64,000 nucleotides of DNA from Paracnuella aquatica (lineage in GTDB: Bacteria; Bacteroidota; Bacteroidia; Chitinophagales; Chitinophagaceae). The stretch is taken from the NCBI RefSeq assembly GCF_003332885.2, contig NZ_QOWJ01000018.1, positions 1 through 64,000 on the forward strand, read 5' to 3'. Made by a program: the position numbers and the translations under genes. Below, one piece after another: positions 27,771 through 36,731 of this stretch (position 1 is the stretch's first letter; each line of letters opens with the position of its first letter). Below the pieces are notes generated by a model. The model was not told the DNA's origin and made no database searches. It saw nothing but the letters and a program-made list of their open reading frames with translations.

Positions 27771-29131
27771 AAACTATTGGCTTAAGCATTGGCATATTAC
27801 TGGCGCTTGTTGCACATGGGCAACAGGAGTTTACCCAACAACAGTTGTTCGACGTCATCAAAGCTTATCACCCGGTGGCCCGGCAGGCATCGCTGCAGGT
27901 GCAAATAGCCAGCGCGGAAGTAACCGCGGCGCGGGGTGCATTTGATCCGCTGTTGCAGTCGGACATCAGTAAAAAAGAGTTTGGCGGCACGCAGTACTAC
28001 AACCACCGTTTGCACCAGGTAAACATTCCTACCTGGTTTGGTATCAACATCAATGCAGGCCTCGAAGAACTGTCCGGCGAACGCACCAACCCGGTGGATA
28101 CGAAAGGTGCATCCAGTTTTATTGGCCTGTCGGTGCCGCTGGCAAACGGACTGCTGATGGATGGCCGCCGTGCCGCACTGCAGCAGGCCCGCATATTTGA
28201 ACAGGCATCGCAAGAAGAACGCCGCGTAATGCTCAACGACCTGATGCAAGGCGCAGCCACTGCGTATTGGAACTGGTGGCAGCAGTACCAAACATTTCAA
28301 TTGTTTACCGAAGCTGCGGCCAATGCGGAGCAGCGTTTTAACTTGATCAAAACCGCGTACCGCATAGGTGAACGGCCAGCCATTGATACACTGGAGGCCC
28401 TGGCGCAGCTGCAAACTTTTCGCATACAGCGGGCAGGTGTAGCACAGGAGTTGCAAAATGCACGGCTGCAACTTTCGATGTACCTGTGGCAACAGGAAGG
28501 ACAACCATATGACCTGCCGCAAACAGTAACACCCGTGGCGCCGGATGGCATATTGCTGGCCGATGCAGACCAGCTGATTGCACAGCACCCGGCATTGCAA
28601 CAATACAATTTCAAAATCGATGCACTGCGTGTAGACCGGCGGCTGAAGGCACAATACCTGTTGCCTTATATTACCTTAAAATACAACCAGCTTACCGGCA
28701 GTCATCGCATTGGTGATGCATTTAAATCGCCGCTGTTTGAAAACAATTATCGGTATGGTGTAAGCATGGCTTTGCCACTGCGTCTTTCGGAAGGACGCGG
28801 TTTGTACCGGCAAGCCAAATTAAAACTGGAAGCGGCCGAATGGGAACGCACCAACAAACAGGTGGAGCTGGAAGTAAAGCTGCGCCAATACCGCAACGAC
28901 TGGACCCAACTGCTGGAGCAGGTAGCGCTGCAACGCACTGCAGTGGCGCAATACACGGGCCTGCAACGTGCCGAAGAAATGAAATATGCCAACGGCGAAA
29001 GCTCGCTGTTTCTCATCAACAGCAGGGAAGTAAAAACGCTGGAAGCAAGGCAGAAACTGGTGGAGCTACAGGCCAAGCAACAAAAAGCGGCAGTTAGCAT
29101 TCGCTGGGCCGCCGGTGTACTGGCTGATTAG
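27767..29131 (+). CDS. TolC-family outer-membrane channel protein
   Basis: A 454-residue outer-membrane efflux protein with a signal peptide (MKTIGLSIGILLALVAHGQQ) and the duplicated helical architecture of the family (QQQLFDVIKAYHPVARQASLQVQIASAEVTAARGAFDPLL; later LKLEAAEWERTNKQVELEVKLRQYRNDW). The ATG at 27767 overlaps the hlyD-like stop (ATGA), giving translational coupling. It completes the ABC/adaptor/channel exporter. Confidence 0.92.
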   Translation: MKTIGLSIGILLALVAHGQQEFTQQQLFDVIKAYHPVARQASLQVQIASAEVTAARGAFDPLLQSDISKKEFGGTQYYNHRLHQVNIPTWFGININAGLEELSGERTNPVDTKGASSFIGLSVPLANGLLMDGRRAALQQARIFEQASQEERRVMLNDLMQGAATAYWNWWQQYQTFQLFTEAAANAEQRFNLIKTAYRIGERPAIDTLEALAQLQTFRIQRAGVAQELQNARLQLSMYLWQQEGQPYDLPQTVTPVAPDGILLADADQLIAQHPALQQYNFKIDALRVDRRLKAQYLLPYITLKYNQLTGSHRIGDAFKSPLFENNYRYGVSMALPLRLSEGRGLYRQAKLKLEAAEWERTNKQVELEVKLRQYRNDWTQLLEQVALQRTAVAQYTGLQRAEEMKYANGESSLFLINSREVKTLEARQKLVELQAKQQKAAVSIRWAAGVLAD

Positions 29132-29149
29132 GTTTAGATAAACAATGAT

Positions 29150-29330
29150 ATCGTCATTGCGAGGCGCCATATCAGCCTGCAATACATTTAAACTGTTGCG
29201 CCGAAGCAATCTCCTATAACAAAAAGGCCCGTTCAATGATTTGGCGAAATACACTTCGTCAAAAGGAGATTGCTTCGGCGCACCACATTGCTTAACCTAC
29301 CTTAGTACCGCTGCGCCTCGCAATGACGAT
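29150..29330. repeat. Large palindromic repeat, family A (full copy)
   Basis: The outer arms (29150-29167 and 29313-29330; ATCGTCATTGCGAGGCGC and its complement) are perfect over 18 bp. The inner arms (29197-29215 and 29264-29282; core GCGCCGAAGCAATCTCC) are perfect over 19 bp. The 181-bp unit can form a long cruciform. It lies between the TolC-like gene and the convergent gene ending at 29348. A half copy exists at 43540-43607, which shows that it is a dispersed repeat. Confidence 0.9.
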
Positions 29331-29347
29331 ACACAGTTAATGCCGCA

Positions 29348-29590
29348 TCAATCCACCTCGTTCGAACTGGTGGGCAGGTGGTCGTATTCACCCTTCCATG
29401 CGTAGTAGCCAAATATGATCATGCCCACTGCAATAGGCAGAAAAACAATCACAAAAACACCCCACTGAATCTTGGTATCGATCACCGGCTTGGCAGCAAT
29501 TTCAGATGCAGCAGTTTTGATTAAATAAAACATGGCCACCGGCCCCAGCAGCATCCATACGATGCCTGCGTATCTTTTAATTTGATCCAT
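29348..29590 (-). CDS. Small two-helix membrane protein next to an MFS transporter
   Basis: Eighty residues with two membrane segments (YAGIVWMLLGPVAMFYLI and WGVFVIVFLPIAVGMIIFGYYAW) and an acidic C-terminus. It resembles small Bacteroidota proteins (DUF6814-like, from memory) found after MHS-family transporters. It lies downstream of the MFS gene on the same strand with a word-repeat spacer of about 240 bases. It may be a transporter accessory; that is inference. Confidence 0.75.
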   Translation of the reverse strand: MDQIKRYAGIVWMLLGPVAMFYLIKTAASEIAAKPVIDTKIQWGVFVIVFLPIAVGMIIFGYYAWKGEYDHLPTSSNEVD

Positions 29591-29594
29591 TTTG

Positions 29595-29830
29595 ATTGAC
29601 GATTTACGAATGAAGATTTACGATTATACTACAACAACGTTGGTGCGGACTACATGCCCTTTCCAACACCATTGATGCGAACACAAAATTTACTTCTTGC
29701 AACATTTTTATACGCTGAATAGTCTTCACATCGACAGCCACCTATTCACCTCTCACCATTCACCATTCACGATTGACTATCCACCATTGACCATTCACAT
29801 TTCACGATTGACGTTTGACGTTTCACGAAC
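29595..29830. repeat. Word-repeat spacer (GATTTACGAA; CACCATTCACC; CGATTGACG)
   Basis: GATTGACGATTTACG and GATTTACGATTATAC words (29595-29629) are followed at 29751-29828 by many tandem degenerate copies of CACCATTCACC, ACGATTGAC and GTTTGACG. No gene is seen. The same words appear at 10180-10275, 40314-40350 and 41126-41160. Confidence 0.6.
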
Positions 29831-29831
29831 A

Positions 29832-31361
29832 TTAATCATTCACATCGGGATCAATCCTATTGCTAATGTACAGCGCACCAATGACCAGGCTCACTGCCGC
29901 AATGATGATGGGATACATCAACCCAACCAGTTTATCATCGGTATAAATGGTGGTGAGCAGCGTGGCCACAAAAGGCGTTAAGCCGCCAAACACACCATTG
30001 CCAATATGATACGGCAACGACATAGATGTGTACCGGATCTTTGTTGGAAACAGCTCCACCAAAAATGCAGCAATAGGTCCATACACCATCGTTACATACA
30101 GGATCATCAGGAACACCAGGCCCACCATTTTCCAGTAATCATTTCCACCCAATAATTTCGATACCTGCACCAGCGGTTTTACCGTTGCCTGCACTGGTGT
30201 GGCATATACCGTATCGCGTTGGGTGGTCATGGCAACCATGCCCGATGCATAGTGTGCCGTGGTTACCAGCGTACGCAGCTTATTGTCGCTGTTGGCAATA
30301 CCGTCGGTTGTTTCTTTTTGTTCGGTGGTGGCGGCCACTTGCTGCTCCGTATTGGAAATATCATACATGGCCTGGAACAGCGGCCGATAGGTAACCACCG
30401 CAAGCAGCATGCCGGTTAAAATAATCCATTTGCGGCCGATCTTATCGCTCCACGAACCAAACACCACGAAAAACGGCGTGGCAAAAAGGATGGCCCAAAT
30501 GAGTATGGTGCGGCTTTGTTCGAAATCTATTTTACATACATTTTCCAAAAAGCTTTGCGCATAAAACTGGCCCGTGTACCACACCACGCCCTGTCCCATG
30601 GCTGCACCAAAAAGCGCCAGCAGCACCATTTTCAGGTTGGCGCGGTGACCAAAACTTTCCTTCAGCGGGTTTACGGATGTTTTGCCTTCGGCCTTTAGTT
30701 TGGTAAACAGCGGCGACTCTTTCATCTTCATGCGGATGTAAATGGAAACCACCACCAGCAGGATGGAAACAAGAAACGGAATGCGCCAGCCCCAGTCGTT
30801 GAACTTGGCAATAGAAACCTGCGGATCGGGGTCGAGGGCACTACGGGTAATAAGGATCACACCCAGCGAAACAAAGAGCCCGAGTGTGGCCGTTGTTTGT
30901 ATCCACGATGTAAAAAATCCGCGCCGCGATGCCGGTGCATGTTCGGCAACATAAGTAGCCGCACCGCCATACTCGCCGCCCAGTGCCAGGCCCTGTAGTA
31001 GCCGCAGCACCAGCACAATAATGGGCGCTGCAAAACCAATGCTTTCGTAAGACGGCACGAGGCCAATAGCAAAGGTAGAGCCGCCCATAAGCACCAGCGT
31101 TAAAAGGAAGGTGTATTTACGCCCGATCAGATCGCCGAGGCGGCCAAATACCAGTGCGCCGAAAGGCCGCACAATAAAGCCTGCGGCAAAAGTTGCCAGC
31201 GTAGAAAGCAACGCCGCCGTGGGATTAGTGTTGGGAAAAAATTGCGTGGCAATAACGGTTGCCAGTGAACCGAAAATGTAAAAGTCGTACCATTCGATGA
31301 GTGTACCGAGCGAAGAAGCACCGATCACTTTCCAGATGCTGTTCTTTGTGGAATGCGGCAT
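29832..31361 (-). CDS. MFS transporter, metabolite:H+ symporter (MHS) type
   Basis: A 509-residue inner-membrane protein with 12 membrane helices. LIEWYDFYIFGSLATVIATQFFP near the N-terminus and FGRLGDLIGRKYTFLLTLVLMG are typical of the MHS (ProP/KgtP-like) branch. An insert of roughly 90 residues between helices (after VVTYRPLFQAMYDI, with polar repeats) is longer than in ProP. Substrates of this branch are organic acids, proline or betaine; which one is transported here cannot be read from the sequence. Confidence 0.92.
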   Translation of the reverse strand: MPHSTKNSIWKVIGASSLGTLIEWYDFYIFGSLATVIATQFFPNTNPTAALLSTLATFAAGFIVRPFGALVFGRLGDLIGRKYTFLLTLVLMGGSTFAIGLVPSYESIGFAAPIIVLVLRLLQGLALGGEYGGAATYVAEHAPASRRGFFTSWIQTTATLGLFVSLGVILITRSALDPDPQVSIAKFNDWGWRIPFLVSILLVVVSIYIRMKMKESPLFTKLKAEGKTSVNPLKESFGHRANLKMVLLALFGAAMGQGVVWYTGQFYAQSFLENVCKIDFEQSRTILIWAILFATPFFVVFGSWSDKIGRKWIILTGMLLAVVTYRPLFQAMYDISNTEQQVAATTEQKETTDGIANSDNKLRTLVTTAHYASGMVAMTTQRDTVYATPVQATVKPLVQVSKLLGGNDYWKMVGLVFLMILYVTMVYGPIAAFLVELFPTKIRYTSMSLPYHIGNGVFGGLTPFVATLLTTIYTDDKLVGLMYPIIIAAVSLVIGALYISNRIDPDVND

Positions 31362-31556
31362 ATAGCGTTCGTTAGTTTTCGGCGTAGAAGATATAGGATG
31401 CGGTGCTAACGATGAAAAATTTTTAATAAACAGCCTTGTTTGCTGAATAAATGAGCGATGGAATGGTTGAATTTAGCGCCTGATCATGGTTAATTCAAAA
31501 AGACAATGACCGCTGAAAAAATAAAGAACACCAGCCGAGGAAAAAGCAACTCCCAC

Positions 31557-31598
31557 CCGCGGAGTTGTCATGCCGAACTTGTTTCGGCATCTCCCTAC
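31557..31598 (+). repeat. Left inverted repeat of the GIY-YIG unit (family B)
   Basis: Thirty-eight bases (31557-31594) match the complement of the right repeat at 31962-31999 exactly; beyond them a CTAC matches after a one-base shift. Inside it ATGCCGAA and TTCGGCAT form an 8-bp stem with a 5-base loop, so each end is itself a hairpin. An additional stem (CAACTCC 31547-31553 with GGAGTTG 31561-31567) overlaps the outer edge. Confidence 0.92.
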
Positions 31599-31613
31599 AT
31601 TTAAGTGTAATCT

Positions 31614-31916
31614 TCAATACCACTCAGCCGCCAAATCTTTCAGCTCCGGGTTTATAGTCCGGGCCAAATTAATCTTCCATTCGCGGTGCCAGTTCTTGAG
31701 ATTTTTCTCCCGGGCAATGGCCTGCTGAACATCGGTATACGTTTCGTAGAAGATGAGCTCGCAACAATTGTATTTGCCTGTAAAATTGGCTTCGTCATTT
31801 TTATGTTGCCAAATGCGCTGCTGCAAATTGCCGGTAACGCCAATGTAGAAAGTGGTCAAATGCTTATTGCTCATTATGTACACAGCATATGGTTCGGAGT
31901 TGCGCAGCATGAGCAT
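31614..31916 (-). CDS. Small GIY-YIG nuclease
   Basis: A 100-residue single-domain protein of the UPF0213/YhbQ-like GIY-YIG type. AVYIMSNK is the GIY strand, TFYIGVTGNLQQRIWQHK holds the YIG strand and the catalytic arginine, and AIAREKNLKNWHREWK holds the metal-binding glutamate. Such proteins are predicted to nick or cut structured DNA. The gene is enclosed by 38-bp inverted repeats about 15 and 45 bases away from its ends. Of three possible starts the outermost ATG (31916) was kept; ATG 31910 or a later one is possible. Confidence 0.88.
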   Translation of the reverse strand: MLMLRNSEPYAVYIMSNKHLTTFYIGVTGNLQQRIWQHKNDEANFTGKYNCCELIFYETYTDVQQAIAREKNLKNWHREWKINLARTINPELKDLAAEWY

Positions 31917-31958
31917 AAGCTAGTGCATTTCTAGTGAGGATGCAAGTGCCTAATGGTT

Positions 31959-31999
31959 GTAGGAGATGCCGAAACAAGTTCGGCATGACAACTCCGCGG
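31959..31999 (-). repeat. Right inverted repeat of the GIY-YIG unit (family B)
   Basis: The complement of the left repeat at 31557-31598, with 38 identical bases at 31962-31999. It begins GTAGGAGATGCCGAAAC and ends at CCGCGG. The rest of the spacer to acs (32000-32212) holds no gene. Confidence 0.92.
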
Positions 32000-32212
32000 T
32001 TGGCGGGTTAAACTACGTGATGCAAATAACAGTTTGATTTGGTTAGGTCCACTCTTACCCATTACTCAAGTTCCTTGCTGGCGATTGAAACAAAACGCGA
32101 TTTTACCTACAACACTTTCAAACTAAAGATACCCACAGCGCCCATCTCCAACCCACCGCCGCTCCTCTGTTGTCATTTTCAGTACATTTAAACCCCACAA
32201 ATAAAGATTGGC

Positions 32213-34126
32213 ATGTCATATCCCTATCAAATTACCAGTAAAGAACAATACGACGCGGCGTACCAACAAAGCGTAGCACAACCCGAGGCTTTTTGGGCCG
32301 GCGTGGCGGAACATTTTGAATGGCGCCGGCGTTGGGATAAAGTGCTGGATTGGAACTTTGCAGAACCGCATGTGGCCTGGTTTGCAGGCGGCCGCCTCAA
32401 CATCACCGAAAGCTGTCTCGACCGCTACGTGGCCACCGATCCGAACCGGCCCGCCATTATCTGGGAACCCAACGATCCAGAAGAACACCACCGCGTACTC
32501 ACTTACAAAAACCTGTATGATAAGGTTTGCGAGTTTGCCCATGTGCTGCGCAACAATGGCGTGCAGCGCGGCGACCGCGTATGTATTTATATGGGTATGA
32601 TTCCCGAACTGGCCATTGCCGTGCTGGCATGTGCCCGCATTGGCGCCATCCATTCGGTGATCTTTGGCGGCTTCTCGGCACAAAGCATTGCCGACCGCCT
32701 GCAGGATGCAAAAGCGGAATACATTGTTACCTGCGATGGTGCATTCCGCGGTACCAAAGACATTCCGTTGAAAAGCGTGATTGATGATGCATTAATTGCA
32801 TGCCCTTTTGTAAAACGTGTGATTGTGTGTACCCGCACCCGCACCCCGGTGAGCATGATCAAGGGCCGCGATGTGTGGTGGGAAGATGAAGTAAAAAAAG
32901 TAGAAACGCTGGGACTGACCGAATGCCCTGCCGAAGAAATGGCCGCCGAAGATCCCTTGTTTATTTTATACACTTCGGGCTCCACAGGCAAGCCCAAGGG
33001 CGTGGTACATTCCTGTGCCGGCTACATGATTTACACGGCGTATTCGTTTGTAAACGTATTTAATTACCAACCCGGCGACGTACATTTTTGCACCGCCGAT
33101 ATTGGCTGGATCACGGGCCACAGTTACATTTTATACGGCCCGCTGGCCGCAGGCGCCACCACGCTGATGTTTGAAGGCGTGCCCACCTGGCCCGATGCCA
33201 GCCGTTTTTGGCAGATCGTGGAAAAGTACAAGGTAAATATCCTGTACACGGCACCGACGGCCATCCGATCCCTAATGGGCTTTGGGCTGCAGCCGCTGCA
33301 AGGCTACGATCTTTCTTCGCTGAAAGTATTGGGCACCGTTGGCGAGCCCATTAACGAGGAAGCATGGAACTGGTACAACGAGCATGTGGGCAAAAAGCAG
33401 TGCCCCATTGTGGATACCTGGTGGCAAACCGAAACCGGTGGTATTTTGATTTCAAATATGGCCAATATTACGCCGGGCATTCCATCCTGGGCTACGCTGC
33501 CGCTGCCCGGTGTGCAACCCATTTTGGTAGATGAGAACGGCACCGAAATAACGGGCAATCCCGCTTCGGGAAACCTCTGTATCAAAGCCCCGTGGCCTGC
33601 CATTATCCGCACCACTTATGGCGATCATGAACGCTGCCGCAACACTTATTTCAGTACCTATCCCGGCATGTATTTTACCGGCGATGGCGCCCTGCGCGAT
33701 GAAGTGGGCAACTACCGCATTACCGGCCGCGTTGATGATGTGCTCAATGTAAGCGGCCATCGCATTGGCACTGCCGAAGTAGAGAACGCCATCAACATGC
33801 ACGCAGGCGTGGTGGAGAGTGCAGTGGTGGGTTTCCCGCACGACATCAAAGGACAAGGCATTTATGCTTTTGTGATTTTCCAGGGATTGCACGAAGACGA
33901 AAACCTGACACGGCAGGATATTTTACAAACCGTCAGCCGCATCATCGGGCCCATTGCCAAGCCCGATAAAATCCAGTTTGTAACCGGTCTGCCCAAAACC
34001 CGCAGCGGCAAAATCATGCGGCGCATTTTGCGCAAAATTGCCGAAGGCGAAACGCAAAACTTTGGCGACACATCTACGCTGCTGGACCCGAATGTGGTGG
34101 AAGAAATTGCGGGCGGAAAATTATAG
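32213..34126 (+). CDS. acs: Acetyl-CoA synthetase
   Basis: Activates acetate to acetyl-CoA through acetyl-AMP in the cytoplasm. The 637 residues are normal. Motifs: P-loop-like YTSGSTGKPKGVVH, WWQTETGG, GDGALRDEVGNYRITGRVDDVLNVSGHRIGTAEVE, and the C-terminal TRSGKIMRRILRKIA with the lysine acetylated in many Acs proteins. Tryptophan-rich pocket pieces (FCTADIGWITGHSY) support acetate as substrate. It is followed by the adenosine deaminase gene 78 bases downstream. Confidence 0.97.
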   Translation: MSYPYQITSKEQYDAAYQQSVAQPEAFWAGVAEHFEWRRRWDKVLDWNFAEPHVAWFAGGRLNITESCLDRYVATDPNRPAIIWEPNDPEEHHRVLTYKNLYDKVCEFAHVLRNNGVQRGDRVCIYMGMIPELAIAVLACARIGAIHSVIFGGFSAQSIADRLQDAKAEYIVTCDGAFRGTKDIPLKSVIDDALIACPFVKRVIVCTRTRTPVSMIKGRDVWWEDEVKKVETLGLTECPAEEMAAEDPLFILYTSGSTGKPKGVVHSCAGYMIYTAYSFVNVFNYQPGDVHFCTADIGWITGHSYILYGPLAAGATTLMFEGVPTWPDASRFWQIVEKYKVNILYTAPTAIRSLMGFGLQPLQGYDLSSLKVLGTVGEPINEEAWNWYNEHVGKKQCPIVDTWWQTETGGILISNMANITPGIPSWATLPLPGVQPILVDENGTEITGNPASGNLCIKAPWPAIIRTTYGDHERCRNTYFSTYPGMYFTGDGALRDEVGNYRITGRVDDVLNVSGHRIGTAEVENAINMHAGVVESAVVGFPHDIKGQGIYAFVIFQGLHEDENLTRQDILQTVSRIIGPIAKPDKIQFVTGLPKTRSGKIMRRILRKIAEGETQNFGDTSTLLDPNVVEEIAGGKL

Positions 34127-34204
34127 ATAGTGGTATGCAGCTGTGGTTAACTTAAAAGCCACGGGTGCATACATTTTTCAAATACACATTGACTGCTGGC
34201 AAAA

Positions 34205-35191
34205 ATGGATTACAGCAAAGAACCAAAAGTTGAACTGCACCTGCATTTGGATTGCTCCCTCAGCTATGAAGTGGTACAACAACTCAAACCTTCTGTTACA
34301 CCCGAAGAATACTACCAGTCTTTTATTGGGCCGCCCAAATGCACCGACCTGGCCGACTACATCAAACGGGCCATTAAAGGCTTTGAACTGATGCAAACTG
34401 GGGAACAACTGAGGCTGGTAACGCTGGATTTGTTCAAACAACTAAAAGCGGACAGCGTAGTATATGCCGAAATTCGTTTTGCACCGTTGCAGCATACATT
34501 TCAGGGTTTGACACCTACAGCAGTAGTGGCGGCAGTGAACAGCGCAACAGAAGAAGGCATCAACACTTATGGCATAGATGCGGGCATTATTTTATGTACC
34601 CTCAGGCATTATTCGGAGGCGCAAAGCATGGAAACGGTTGCTCTTATAAAAGAGTTTGCAGGCACCCATGTGGTGGGCTTTGACATTGCTGCAGATGAAG
34701 CCGGTTTCCCGATCGACAACCACGTTAAAGCGTTTCAATTTGCACATGCAAATGGCATTCAATGCACGGCCCATGCTGGCGAAGCAAAAGGTGCAGCAAG
34801 CGTATGGGAAACACTCGAACAGTTTCATCCGTCCCGCATCGGCCACGGCGTTCGCAGTGCGGAAGATCCCGGCTTGTTGCAGTTTTTACAAGCAAAAAAC
34901 ATTCACCTTGAAGTTTGCCCCACGAGCAACGTGCAAACCAATGTTTTTGACACCATTGAGCAACATACAGCGGACAAGATTTATAATGCAGGTGTTTCCA
35001 TGAGTATCAATACCGATGCGAGAACCATATCCAATGTAACCCTTGGAGATGAATACAAACTTATGGAACGGGTGTTTCGATGGACCAAAGCGCATTTTAA
35101 AAAATGCAACCTCGAAGCCATTGACCATTCATTTGCTTCAGGTGAGGTAAAAGAAAAAGTGCGCAGGAAAATAGAAGCTGCTTATAGATAG
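34205..35191 (+). CDS. add: Adenosine deaminase
   Basis: Deaminates adenosine to inosine (purine salvage). The 328-residue protein carries the zinc site HLHLD (His12, His14), the catalytic HAGEAKGAASVWETL, RIGHGVRS, CPTSNVQTN and the final zinc/substrate region SINTDARTISNVTLGDEY. This order is that of the adenosine/AMP deaminase family; the length fits adenosine deaminase rather than AMP deaminase. Adenine deaminase activity cannot be fully excluded. Confidence 0.92.
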   Translation: MDYSKEPKVELHLHLDCSLSYEVVQQLKPSVTPEEYYQSFIGPPKCTDLADYIKRAIKGFELMQTGEQLRLVTLDLFKQLKADSVVYAEIRFAPLQHTFQGLTPTAVVAAVNSATEEGINTYGIDAGIILCTLRHYSEAQSMETVALIKEFAGTHVVGFDIAADEAGFPIDNHVKAFQFAHANGIQCTAHAGEAKGAASVWETLEQFHPSRIGHGVRSAEDPGLLQFLQAKNIHLEVCPTSNVQTNVFDTIEQHTADKIYNAGVSMSINTDARTISNVTLGDEYKLMERVFRWTKAHFKKCNLEAIDHSFASGEVKEKVRRKIEAAYR

Positions 35192-35325
35192 CATAGCAAT
35201 GCATTTTACTCGTTTATTTTTCGCAAAACAACGGGATGGAACTTGAGCGCTTCGGAGAACATTTTTTTGCACAACAAATTTCCGTTCCGAAAAGGAAACA
35301 TTGATACCAACTAACTGCACAACCC

Positions 35326-36609
35326 ATGCGATATCTATTCATCCTCCTGGTTTTATTTCCGCTTACGCTGCTGGCACAACCTGCCGGCACATGGGATGCT
35401 ATTGTGCAGCGCATCGACGCCAAACCCTTTGCCGGTAAGCGTTTTAAGGTTCAGGCAGCCGTAAAGGTGGAGCAAATTGACCCTACCGCTGCAGCGGCTA
35501 TTTGGGTGCGGGTAGATAAAGCCGGCAACAAAATGGGCTTTTTCAACAACATGATGGACCGGCCCATAACAGCCAACCAATGGCAGGTGTACACCATTGA
35601 AGGCAAGTTGGACAACGATGCGGATTTCCTGAACATTGGCGGGTTGTATTTTAAAAAGGGCCGCTTTTATTTCGATGATTTTAAGCTGTTTATCGAAACA
35701 TCAAAAAATAATTTTGAAGAGCATCAACTGGACAACGGAAATTTTGAAAACGAAAACCTGGGTACCTGGTTTTACAACCGACAAAGCAAATTTTACCTAC
35801 CGGCAGTTACCAACATAGATGCTTTTGAAGGTAAAGGCGCCCTGGCTGTTGATGGCAGCAATGCATTGAAGCCACTGACCTACGGCAATAACGACAGCAC
35901 GGGAAAGTTTGCAATTGTAAACGGCATTAAAATTTATTACGAAGAATATGGCAGCGGCGAACCATTACTGCTGCTGCATGGCAACAGCCAGTCTATTGCG
36001 GCCTTCACGCACCAAATTCCCGAACTAGCAAAACATTTCCAGGTTATTTGCGTGGATACAAGAGGACAGGGCAAGTCGACGGAAGACGGCAAACAGTACA
36101 CTTACGATTTGTTTGCAGCCGATATGCATGCGTTTTTAAATGTGCTCGGCCTGGATAGCGTAAACATTGTTGGCTGGAGCGATGGCGGCAACACGGGGCT
36201 AATCATGGCCATGAAATATCCAGCCAAAGTAAAGCGGCTTGTGACCATGGGCGCCAATATTTTTATAAATGAAACAGTGGTAGAAAAAGGCGTCATCCCA
36301 ACAGTGACCAAGCAAATTAAGGTGCTGGAAAAAGACACGACGTACAAATCCCAAAACAGTGCCCGACTAATGACGATGCTGCTGAAAGAACCCAATTATC
36401 GCTTTGGAGATCTGAAGCAAATCAATTGTCCCGTGCTGGTGCTTGCCGGCGCAAAAGACATGATCAGGGCAGAGCACACCAAAGGCTTAGCAGCCAACAT
36501 ACCCAAGGCCACTTTGCATATCGAGCCTAAAGCAACCCACTATTTCCCTTCGGAAAATCCTGCCCGGTTTAATGCGGTGGTTTTGGATTTTTTACAAACG
36601 CGTTTTTAG
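35326..36609 (+). CDS. Secreted alpha/beta hydrolase with N-terminal beta domain
   Basis: A 427-residue protein with a signal peptide (MRYLFILLVLFPLTLLAQ). A jelly-roll-like domain spans about residues 25-185 (PFAGKRFKVQAAVKV, WQVYTIEGKLD, GRFYFDDFKLFIE), resembling a carbohydrate-binding module. An alpha/beta hydrolase domain follows, with LLLLHGNSQSIAAF (oxyanion side), nucleophile elbow VGWSDGGNTG, acid residue in LAGAKDMI and histidine in ATHYFPSENP. All three catalytic residues seem present. The substrate is unknown; exported esterase or peptidase roles are possible. Confidence 0.85.
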   Translation: MRYLFILLVLFPLTLLAQPAGTWDAIVQRIDAKPFAGKRFKVQAAVKVEQIDPTAAAAIWVRVDKAGNKMGFFNNMMDRPITANQWQVYTIEGKLDNDADFLNIGGLYFKKGRFYFDDFKLFIETSKNNFEEHQLDNGNFENENLGTWFYNRQSKFYLPAVTNIDAFEGKGALAVDGSNALKPLTYGNNDSTGKFAIVNGIKIYYEEYGSGEPLLLLHGNSQSIAAFTHQIPELAKHFQVICVDTRGQGKSTEDGKQYTYDLFAADMHAFLNVLGLDSVNIVGWSDGGNTGLIMAMKYPAKVKRLVTMGANIFINETVVEKGVIPTVTKQIKVLEKDTTYKSQNSARLMTMLLKEPNYRFGDLKQINCPVLVLAGAKDMIRAEHTKGLAANIPKATLHIEPKATHYFPSENPARFNAVVLDFLQTRF

Positions 36610-36636
36610 GCCTGCTTAAATACGAACCCCAGTAAA

Positions 36637-36672
36637 TAAAAGTCCCGGAGCAAACATTCCGAGATTTTTATT
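36637..36672. terminator. Terminator between hydrolase and L,D-transpeptidase genes
   Basis: An imperfect stem (AAAGTCCCGGA with TCCGAGATTTTT, one mismatch) followed by TTTTTATTT lies 28 bases after the hydrolase stop, between convergent genes. Confidence 0.6.
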
Positions 36673-36731
36673 TATCAAATGCTATATGCAAATCATTTTT
36701 CTACTCATAGCTCACGGCTCGCAACGCACAC

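Larger units (their letters stand above)
31557..31999. mobile_element. Candidate GIY-YIG mobile unit bounded by palindromic inverted repeats
   Basis: A 443-base segment holds only one gene, a small GIY-YIG nuclease, between two 38-bp perfect inverted repeats. The same repeat pair without the gene forms an 85-base hairpin at 37471-37555, and a lone diverged end lies at 101-129. This resembles the relation between an autonomous element and its non-autonomous derivatives, or REP sequences and their processing enzyme. Movement is inferred, not shown; no target-site duplication was established. Confidence 0.6.

Noticed and set aside
31557-31999. Considered as an IS200/IS605 or RAYT element
   Set aside because: No HUH/Tyr transposase is present; the only gene is a GIY-YIG nuclease.
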